Part shown: positions 8,590-14,256 of the stretch, one piece after another
Layout: the number at the start of each line of letters is the position of its first letter
Position numbering within the stretch: the first letter of the stretch is position 1
Assembly (NCBI GenBank): GCA_934646965.1
Contig: CAKUEZ010000011.1
Span: 1 to 34,667, forward strand
DNA: 34,667 bases
Direction of reading: 5' to 3'
Origin: an uncultured Collinsella sp.
GTDB taxonomy: Bacteria; Actinomycetota; Coriobacteriia; Coriobacteriales; Coriobacteriaceae
The notes under the pieces: generated by a model
The model's input: only the letters and a program-made list of their open reading frames with translations
What the model was told of the DNA's origin: nothing
Database searches by the model: none
Translations under genes and position numbers: made by a program

Positions 8590-9380
8590 TAGAAGACCAC
8601 CACCTTGGAAGCATCGAACACGGGGCCGCACATGCAGGCGCCCTTCATACCGTCGACCGTCTCGACATTGCAGGTGTTGCAGGCGCCAAAGCCGCAGCTC
8701 ATCATGCGCTCGAGCGACACCTCGCAGTACGCGCCGGCCTCGGCGGCAGCGGCGGCGACCTTCTTCATCATGACGGCGGGACCGCAGCTGGCGACATAGT
8801 CGTAGCCGCCCTCGCCGAGCAGCTCGGCGGCAGGATCGGTGCAGAAGCCGTGCGTGCCCAGCGTGCCGTCGTCGGTGCACACGTTGACCGTGGCACCCAG
8901 CGCACGGAACTCATCGATGCCCACGGCCTTGGACGCGGTGCCAAAGCCCAAGCACACGTCGACGGCCACACCCTGCTCGGCAAGCATGCCAGCCAGACAG
9001 AGCACAGGCGGAACGCCGATGCCGCCGGCGACAAGCAATGCCTTCCTAGTGCCCTCGGGCACGAGCCAGCCGCGGCCGCCAGGGCCCAGCAGGTTGGACT
9101 TGGAGCAGGGACCCATCTGCGACAGGCGACGGGTGTCGTCGCCCACGACGGCATACCACAGCTCGACGGTGCCGGCCTGGGCGTCGGCGCGATAGAAGCT
9201 CAGAGGCACGCGAAGCAGCGAAGAGGCATCGCCGGGCACGGCGATGTTCACGAACTGACCGGGCTTGAGCGCACTTGCAAGCTTGGGGGCCGAGATAACG
9301 AGCGAGAAGATGCCGTCGGCGATCTCCTGGTTCGAGACGACCTCGAAGTCGTGCATGCGTGCAGTGGAAGGTGTGGGCAT
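8589..9380 (-). CDS. pyrK: dihydroorotate dehydrogenase electron-transfer subunit
   Basis: This subunit carries FAD and a [2Fe-2S] cluster and moves electrons from PyrD to NAD+. The 263-residue product has an FAD domain with RVPLSFYRAD and PGQFVNIAVPG. A nucleotide-binding segment, LLVAGGIGVPPVL, follows. The cluster ligands near the C-terminus are C229, C234 and C237 plus C249 (or C251), in a Cx4CxxC pattern. The ATG at 9380 has GGAG 5 nt upstream. A TTG 12 codons earlier lacks a ribosome site. Having pyrK immediately before pyrD confirms a class 1B dihydroorotate dehydrogenase. Confidence 0.93.
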   Translation of the reverse strand: MPTPSTARMHDFEVVSNQEIADGIFSLVISAPKLASALKPGQFVNIAVPGDASSLLRVPLSFYRADAQAGTVELWYAVVGDDTRRLSQMGPCSKSNLLGPGGRGWLVPEGTRKALLVAGGIGVPPVLCLAGMLAEQGVAVDVCLGFGTASKAVGIDEFRALGATVNVCTDDGTLGTHGFCTDPAAELLGEGGYDYVASCGPAVMMKKVAAAAAEAGAYCEVSLERMMSCGFGACNTCNVETVDGMKGACMCGPVFDASKVVVF

Positions 9381-9427
9381 AGACGCTCCAATCCCCCATG
9401 CGGTTGCATGGACCAAACGAACAGAAA

Positions 9428-9452
9428 GCGCGGCACCGCAAGGGCGCCGCGC
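9428..9452 (-). terminator. GC-rich hairpin between pyrC and pyrK
   Basis: GCGCGGC pairs with GCCGCGC around an 11-nt loop in the 92-nt gap between pyrC and pyrK. On the minus strand it is followed by TTTCTGTT. The U-tract is poor, so it could be a partial terminator that lowers pyrK-pyrD-pyrF expression, or an RNA-processing or stability element. No clear promoter for pyrK is visible. Confidence 0.35.
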
Positions 9453-9472
9453 ACAAAAGCGATAAGGCTATG

Positions 9473-10762
9473 CTAGCAGATGCAGCCGTCGGCAAGCGTC
9501 TGTTTACCGCCGACAAATACATCGGTGGCACGACCGGTGAGCGTGCGGCCGGCAAAACCGGAGTTCTCGGCACGCGACTCGTAGCCGTCCTCGCCGACCG
9601 TCCAGGTGGCGGACGCGTCGAAGACGGTCAGGTCGGCGACAGAACCCGCCTTGACCTGAACCTGGTCCAGACCCAGGATCTCACGCGGCTTGATGGCCAT
9701 GAGCTCGACCATGCGGCCCATGCTCATCTTGCCCGTGTTGACCAGCTCGGTGAGCACGAGCGCCAGCGAGGTCTCGAGGCCGATCATGCCGAAGGGCGCA
9801 AGCTCGAACTCGCGGGCCTTCTCCCACGGGGTGTGGGGAGCGTGGTCGGTGACGATGACGTCGACGGTGCCGTCGATGACGCCTTGGCGGATGGCCTCGG
9901 CATCTTCATCGGTACGCAGCGGCGGGTTGACCTTAAGCGAGGTGTTGTAGGTCTCGTCCAGGTCGTTCTCGGTCAGGAACATGTGGTGCGGGGTGGCCTC
10001 GCAGGTAACCTGCACGCCGGCGGCCTTACCGGCACGCACGAGCTCCAGGCCATGGGCGGTGGAGATGTGCTGGATGTGCAGCTTGGCGCCGGTCAACTTG
10101 GCAATCTCGATATCGCGAGCGATCTGCAGCTCCTCGCCTGCCGCCGGCCAGCCCTCGAGGGCCAGACGGGTCGAGACCTTGCCCTCGTTGATCTGACCGT
10201 GGCCGACCAGGTCCTCGTCCTGGCAATGGCTCATAAAGACCTTGCCGAACATCTTACCGTAGTCCATGCAGCGACGGAGCATGCCCGCGCCCTGGACGCC
10301 GCGGCCGTCGTCGGTGAAGGCGACGGCGCCGTGGGCGACCATATCACCCATCTCGGACATGGCCTCGCCCTTAAGACCGCGGGTCATGGCGCCCGACGGA
10401 TAGACGCGGCAGTGACCGACCTCGGCAGCGCGGGACTTGACGAACTCCACGACGGTACCGTTATCGGCAACGGGATCGGTGTTGGGCATGGCGCACACGC
10501 CGGTGAAGCCGCCCTTGGCAGCAGCGCGGGTACCGCTCTCGATGTCCTCTTTGACCTCATAGCCGGGCTCACGCAGGTGAACGTGCATATCCACCAGGCC
10601 AGGCACGAGGTACTTGCCGGAAAGGTCGCGGACCTCGGCTCCCTCGACGGCGAGATTCTCGCCGACCTCGGCGATCTTGTCGCCGTCGATCAGGACGTCA
10701 ACGACACCGTCGAGCTCGACGGACGGGTCGACGACGTGGGCATTCTTAAGAAGCAAGGCCAT
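9473..10762 (-). CDS. pyrC: dihydroorotase
   Basis: This enzyme cyclises carbamoyl aspartate to dihydroorotate. The 429-residue product is a class I (amidohydrolase, Bacillus-like) enzyme. Zinc ligands H60 and H62 lie in DMHVHLREPG, and further metal-site motifs are SHCQD, HIQHIST and TDHAPH. The family GLVDMHVHLREPG and PNTDP signatures are present. The ATG at 10762 has GGAGG 8 nt upstream. A TTG five codons earlier overlaps that site and is less likely. Its start lies inside the 3' end of pyrB (17-nt overlap), so the two are probably coupled. Confidence 0.95.
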   Translation of the reverse strand: MALLLKNAHVVDPSVELDGVVDVLIDGDKIAEVGENLAVEGAEVRDLSGKYLVPGLVDMHVHLREPGYEVKEDIESGTRAAAKGGFTGVCAMPNTDPVADNGTVVEFVKSRAAEVGHCRVYPSGAMTRGLKGEAMSEMGDMVAHGAVAFTDDGRGVQGAGMLRRCMDYGKMFGKVFMSHCQDEDLVGHGQINEGKVSTRLALEGWPAAGEELQIARDIEIAKLTGAKLHIQHISTAHGLELVRAGKAAGVQVTCEATPHHMFLTENDLDETYNTSLKVNPPLRTDEDAEAIRQGVIDGTVDVIVTDHAPHTPWEKAREFELAPFGMIGLETSLALVLTELVNTGKMSMGRMVELMAIKPREILGLDQVQVKAGSVADLTVFDASATWTVGEDGYESRAENSGFAGRTLTGRATDVFVGGKQTLADGCIC

Positions 10763-11690
10763 TATCGGCACCTCCAAGCAGCAGATACAGGATAGCCATA
10801 CGCACGCAGATACCGGCGTAGACCTGCTCCAGGATGACGGAGCGTTGCGGGTGGTCGGCCATGTAGGAGTCGAACTCGACGCCGCGGTTGATGGGGCCCG
10901 GGTGGCAGATGATCGCGTCGGGCTTCATGAGCTTCTCGCGGTCCTTGGTCAGGCCGAAGAGCTTGTGGTACTCGCGAATGGTCGGGAACGGCGCGCCCTC
11001 GAGGCGCTCCTGCTGCACGCGCAGCATGTAAACGACGTCCAGCTCGGGCAGGACGGAATCGAGGTCGCTCGTCACGTGGTCGCAGCCCAGGACCTCGGGT
11101 GCCGGCGGCAGCAGCGTGCCGGGGGCGACGGCGTAAGTCTCGCAGCCCATGATCTTAAGGGCGGGAATCAGCGAGCCGCAGACGCGGGAGTGGGCGATAT
11201 CGCCGACGACGGCAACCTTCAGACCGTGGAAGTCACCCTTGTGCTCCCAGATGGTGTACAGGTCCAGCAGGGCCTGCGTGGGGTGGTTGTGCTTACCGTC
11301 GCCGGCGCAGATGACGCTCGCGGGCGAGTTCTGCGTGACGATGTAGGGAGCGCCGGCATGCTTGTCGCGCACGACGATGCAGTCGATCTTGTAGGCGTTG
11401 AGGGTCTCGACGGTGTCGACGAGGCTCTCGCCCTTGACCGTGGAGGTCGAGGAGCCGCCGAAGTTGAGGCTGTCGGCCGAAAGACGCTTCTCGGCGAGCT
11501 CGAAGGAGCTGCGGGTACGCGTCGAGGGCTCGTTGAACATGTTGACGATGGTCTTGCCCTTGAGCGTGGGGACCTTCTTGATGGCACGCTCGTTGACCTC
11601 GGAGAACGCCTTGGCGGTCTCGAGGATGAGCTTGATGTCCTCTTCGGAGTACTCGGTAATGTCGATCAGGTGCTTATGGTTGAACGCCAC
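10746..11690 (-). CDS. pyrB: aspartate carbamoyltransferase catalytic subunit
   Basis: This enzyme condenses carbamoyl phosphate with aspartate, the committed pyrimidine step. The 314-residue product has the carbamoyl-phosphate loop EPSTRTRSSFE and the HNHPTQALLD motif. VVGDIAHSRV and the PGPINRGVE segment near the C-terminus are also present. No pyrI regulatory gene follows, as in Bacillus-type operons where control is through PyrR. I chose the GTG at 11690: GGTGAG, which spans the pyrR end, is 7 nt upstream, and the protein then begins AFNHKHLIDI like homologues. A GTG at 11702 has its ribosome site too close. Confidence 0.94.
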   Translation of the reverse strand: MAFNHKHLIDITEYSEEDIKLILETAKAFSEVNERAIKKVPTLKGKTIVNMFNEPSTRTRSSFELAEKRLSADSLNFGGSSTSTVKGESLVDTVETLNAYKIDCIVVRDKHAGAPYIVTQNSPASVICAGDGKHNHPTQALLDLYTIWEHKGDFHGLKVAVVGDIAHSRVCGSLIPALKIMGCETYAVAPGTLLPPAPEVLGCDHVTSDLDSVLPELDVVYMLRVQQERLEGAPFPTIREYHKLFGLTKDREKLMKPDAIICHPGPINRGVEFDSYMADHPQRSVILEQVYAGICVRMAILYLLLGGADNGLAS

Positions 11691-11694
11691 GGTA

Positions 11695-12291
<597 letters not shown>

Positions 12292-12318
12292 TCACATGTC
12301 TTGACTGCTGACACAGTC

Positions 12319-12416
12319 AAAAAAATAGATGCCCGACCGCTCAAAGCGGACCAGACACCCACAGGAAGGGCTGCTCGATTGGCAGCTATGTAATTCCATG
12401 TGGGTATCTCGTACCC
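12319..12416 (-). promoter_or_regulatory. pyr operon leader attenuator
   Basis: Read on the minus strand, the leader contains three competing helices. First, GGGTA-CGAGA-TACCC (12402-12416) is a small hairpin. Second, GATACCCACA (12399-12408) can pair over 10 bp with TGTGGGTGTC (12354-12363). That helix encloses a further stem, GCTGC/GCAGC. Third, a terminator hairpin (12331-12356, CCGCT/AGCGG core plus GTCT/GGGC) ends in seven T residues (12319-12325). The second helix shares bases with both others, so they are mutually exclusive. This is the layout of an anti-antiterminator, antiterminator and terminator as in PyrR-controlled leaders. The Bacillus PyrR-loop consensus is not obvious. Confidence 0.65.
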
Positions 12417-12533
12417 CTTTAATGGTCAAGGGATAGTGTAGCCAACCTCGAACTCAATTGCGAGCATAAATAGCGGGCAATCCGTAAACGGGCCCAATCA
12501 CTCCATAAACCTATATATATTTGTGGGACGAGC

Positions 12534-12562
12534 TTGAAAACCTCGTTGCGAGCTGGCATAAT
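12534..12562 (+). promoter_or_regulatory. sigma-70 promoter P1 upstream of rpmB
   Basis: TTGAAA (12534-12539), a 17-nt spacer and CATAAT (12557-12562) form a good sigma-70 promoter on the plus strand. A start near 12569 would give rpmB a leader of about 160 nt containing small hairpins. It is divergent from the pyrR leader. Confidence 0.6.
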
Positions 12563-12668
12563 CCCCTCTGCTACACGCAAATCGGATCTACGTCCAGGGC
12601 CGTAGCGTGGGCACTATCGCCAAAAGAGGAATATCTCTGTGTAGATTACGCACAGGGAGCTGCTTCTG

Positions 12669-12677
12669 TGCTATAGT
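12669..12677 (+). promoter_or_regulatory. extended -10 promoter P2 upstream of rpmB
   Basis: TGC followed by TATAGT (12672-12677) is an extended -10 box 54 nt upstream of the rpmB ATG. No good -35 is visible. It may be a second rpmB promoter. Confidence 0.4.
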
Positions 12678-12731
12678 TCAGGCTTGTTTGTTAACGCGAC
12701 ATGTTCGTTTGTCGCCCAAGGAGGGTCAGTT

Positions 12732-12920
12732 ATGTCCAAAGTTTGCGAAGTTTGCGGTAAGCACCCCGTTGCCGGTCGCTCCATCAGCCACTCTCACCGC
12801 GTCACCAACCGTAAGTTCCGCCCCAACATTCAGCGCGTCTACGTCGTCGTCGATGGTCACCGTCGCAAGATGAACGTTTGCTCCACCTGCCTCAAGTCCG
12901 GCAAGGTTGCGCGCTCCTAA
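12732..12920 (+). CDS. rpmB: 50S ribosomal protein L28
   Basis: L28 is a small protein of the large ribosomal subunit. The 62-residue product begins MSKVCEVCGK and keeps SHSHRVTNRKFRPN and the basic core. Two CxxC pairs (C5/C8 and C50/C53) form a zinc ribbon, so this is the zinc-binding C+ form. An ATG 16 codons upstream opens the same frame but has no ribosome site. The chosen ATG follows AAGGAGG. It stands alone as a plus-strand gene with two candidate promoters and its own terminator. Confidence 0.95.
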   Translation: MSKVCEVCGKHPVAGRSISHSHRVTNRKFRPNIQRVYVVVDGHRRKMNVCSTCLKSGKVARS

Positions 12921-12990
12921 ATAAGGTCTTACCAACAAGTACCTCGGACTCTCCGGGTCAAAGACCTCGCGTTCACATAGAACTTACCAA

Positions 12991-13021
12991 AGGCGTCCTC
13001 CCCTACGGAGGGCGCCTTTTT
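12991..13021 (+). terminator. intrinsic terminator of rpmB
   Basis: An 11-bp stem (AGGCGTCCTCC with GGAGGGCGCCT, one T-G pair) with a 5-nt loop CCTAC is followed by five T residues. It lies 70 nt past the rpmB stop. The mobile element begins two bases beyond it. Confidence 0.9.
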
Positions 13022-13022
13022 G

Positions 13023-13051
13023 CACTCATTGGGGACAGACTTACATGAGTG
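13023..13051 (+). repeat. 29-bp hairpin repeat, left outer copy
   Basis: A perfect 7-bp stem, CACTCAT with ATGAGTG, encloses the 15-nt loop TGGGGACAGACTTAC. It is an exact reverse complement of the copy at 14077-14105. The single-strand hairpin form is what Y1 transposases recognise. Confidence 0.85.
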
Positions 13052-13055
13052 TTTT

Positions 13056-13084
13056 CACGCATTGGGGACAGACTTAGATGAGTG
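13056..13084 (+). repeat. 29-bp hairpin repeat, left inner copy
   Basis: This is a second copy in the same orientation, 4 bp (TTTT) after the first. It differs at two positions (CACGCAT in the left arm, and TTAG for TTAC at the loop end), so the stem has one mismatch. Confidence 0.8.
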
Positions 13085-13147
13085 CTTCGCCGCAACCTAC
13101 AGCGGACCTATGAGCTCACGGTGCACCGATCGGCCCCAATCCCCGCC

Positions 13148-13924
13148 TCACGCCGCCTCGTTCCAGCCAACGGTGGCCTTAGTCACGCTTGTAGCGCCGA
13201 TACCGGTGATACGGGCAATTTGCTTGACCGTGAGATGCGCCCGCCTAAGCCTCAGCAGACAGGCATCACGTTTGGGGCGCGCCAGACCCTTGAGCAGCGC
13301 AGGGTCTATGCCCGGCAGGGCCTCGCGCGCGACGACAAGAGCATCCTCATCGGGGATCCGTCGGCGCGGAAGAATCTCCACTGACCAGATTCGCCCGGCG
13401 ACTTCCTTAAGATGCTCGCAATAGCGACGGGAGCCCCCGACAATATCGAGCATGGGAGCCGCATCGCAGATATCAAAGGGATCGTAGCCCAGCTGATATG
13501 CCTTGAAGCTTGACCAGCGGTACGCATCGAGCGAGTCGAGCGCGCCTTTCACAGGATTGAGATGGATATAATCGAGTAACAGCACCGCCTGCGTGTCCGA
13601 CTCGACCGCGACCCGCGAATAGCGATTATCAAACAGGTGGCCCGTTCTTCCGGTTTTCCCATTGAAATACTTGGCATAGGCCGTCAGCGCGCACTGCATT
13701 GCCTTTGAAAGGTTGTCATATGGGTCATCAACCATCAAATGGAAGTGATTGTCCATAAGGCACCAGGCCAACACCGCCACGTCATGGCACGCAAACCTGT
13801 CCGAGATATCCGATAAGAAACGATAGCGGTCGGAGTCATCTTCAAAAATGATCTGTTTCGAGTTGCCGCGGTCAAAGACGTGGTAATAGCCGGTGAGCGA
13901 TATTTCGCGGGCGCATCGGGGCAT
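13148..13924 (-). CDS. REP-associated tyrosine (Y1/HUH) transposase
   Basis: This is a single-strand transposase of the IS200-like Y1 superfamily, in the REP-associated (RAYT) branch. The 258-residue product starts with YYHVFDRGN, carries the metal-binding HUH motif as H60-F-H62 in MDNHFHLMV, and has the nucleophile Y119 in DYIHLNPVKGAL. About 130 C-terminal residues follow. They include LTVKQIARITGIGATSV, a helix-turn-helix-like stretch that may add DNA binding. The ATG at 13924 follows AAAGGAG. An in-frame TTG five codons upstream is less likely. A possible -10 (TATAAA) lies at 14000-14005. The gene looks intact, so the element could be active or able to mobilise related repeats elsewhere. 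Confidence 0.9.
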   Translation of the reverse strand: MPRCAREISLTGYYHVFDRGNSKQIIFEDDSDRYRFLSDISDRFACHDVAVLAWCLMDNHFHLMVDDPYDNLSKAMQCALTAYAKYFNGKTGRTGHLFDNRYSRVAVESDTQAVLLLDYIHLNPVKGALDSLDAYRWSSFKAYQLGYDPFDICDAAPMLDIVGGSRRYCEHLKEVAGRIWSVEILPRRRIPDEDALVVAREALPGIDPALLKGLARPKRDACLLRLRRAHLTVKQIARITGIGATSVTKATVGWNEAA

Positions 13925-14043
13925 GGTCTCTCCTTTCAAAGCCGAACAGGCAACACCTAAAAGGAGAGAAGGAACGCGAAATGCTGAGCCTGTGACCTAT
14001 TTATAGCCAATCCGCGCCAAAAACAGGCCCAGAACGGCAAAAT

Positions 14044-14072
14044 CGCAAATCGATGTCTGTCCCAAATGAGTG
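14044..14072 (-). repeat. 29-bp hairpin repeat, right inner copy (decayed)
   Basis: The conserved part is TGTCTGTCCCAAATGAGTG. The outer arm has diverged (CGCAAAT instead of CACTCAT), so no full stem forms. About 20 of 29 positions match the inner left copy. It sits 4 bp from the right outer copy, mirroring the left side. Confidence 0.6.
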
Positions 14073-14076
14073 AATA

Positions 14077-14105
14077 CACTCATGTAAGTCTGTCCCCAAT
14101 GAGTG
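14077..14105 (-). repeat. 29-bp hairpin repeat, right outer copy
   Basis: This is an exact reverse complement of 13023-13051, with the same perfect 7-bp stem. It marks the likely right end of the element, 30 bp before the adhE operator-like palindrome. Confidence 0.85.
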
Positions 14106-14134
14106 GGTCGATGCAGCAGGCAGGTAGTTTTAGT

Positions 14135-14164
14135 TAAAACGTTTCAGTTTTTTGAAGCGTTTTA
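14135..14164 (+). promoter_or_regulatory. operator-like palindrome upstream of adhE
   Basis: Arms TAAAACGTTTCA and TGAAGCGTTTTA (11 of 12 positions complementary) flank six bases, GTTTTT. Each arm also holds a CG-centred core (AAACGTTT and AAGCGTTT) like the half-palindromic operators of LacI-family regulators. It is centred about 70 nt upstream of the likely adhE transcription start, which favours an activator site or a distal operator. It does not match the Rex consensus TTGTGAA..TTCACAA. The palindrome is seen, and the regulator is unknown. Confidence 0.5.
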
Positions 14165-14207
14165 GTGTGCCTTTTACGGGAATCTTACCGTTTACCGAAT
14201 TATTTAT

Positions 14208-14216
14208 TGCTATCAT
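14208..14216 (+). promoter_or_regulatory. extended -10 promoter of adhE
   Basis: TGC followed by TATCAT (14211-14216) is an extended -10 ending 40 nt upstream of the adhE ATG. The -35 region is weak, consistent with a promoter that needs an activator. The same TGCTATCAT appears upstream of rpsB and pyrH. Confidence 0.5.
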
Positions 14217-14256
14217 GCAAGGCGTAGGGTAAATCTCCGATCGCAAGGAGACACAA

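Larger units (their letters stand above)
13023..14105. mobile_element. REP-transposase element with mirrored hairpin repeats
   Basis: A transposase gene (13148-13924) is bracketed by two pairs of a 29-bp hairpin repeat. The left pair is in direct orientation (13023-13051 and 13056-13084). The right pair is inverted (14044-14072, decayed, and 14077-14105). In each pair the copies are 4 bp apart, and the outermost copies are exact reverse complements. The whole 1083-bp unit sits between the rpmB terminator and the adhE control region. No target-site duplication is evident, as expected for HUH single-strand transposition. The boundaries are taken from the outer repeats and are inferred. Confidence 0.7.

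Noticed and set aside
8590..8880. Longer pyrD reading frame running into pyrK
   Set aside because: The extra residues are arginine-rich sequence from the wrong frame of pyrK. pyrD homologues begin near GTG 8589 or ATG 8574.
9398..10795. 465-codon plus-strand open frame over pyrC
   Set aside because: It is antisense to a fully conserved dihydroorotase gene and matches no family that I recognise.
12354..12408. T-box leader
   Set aside because: The T-box consensus and a specifier loop are not present. The gene downstream is pyrR, and alternative pairing fits pyr attenuation better.
13023..13084. CRISPR array
   Set aside because: Only two close direct copies with a 4-bp gap are present. There are no unique spacers of normal size and no cas genes. 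They are hairpin repeats of a transposase element.
14135..14164. Rex (redox) operator for adhE
   Set aside because: The palindrome lacks the TTGTGAA and TTCACAA halves of Rex sites, so a Rex assignment is not supported.
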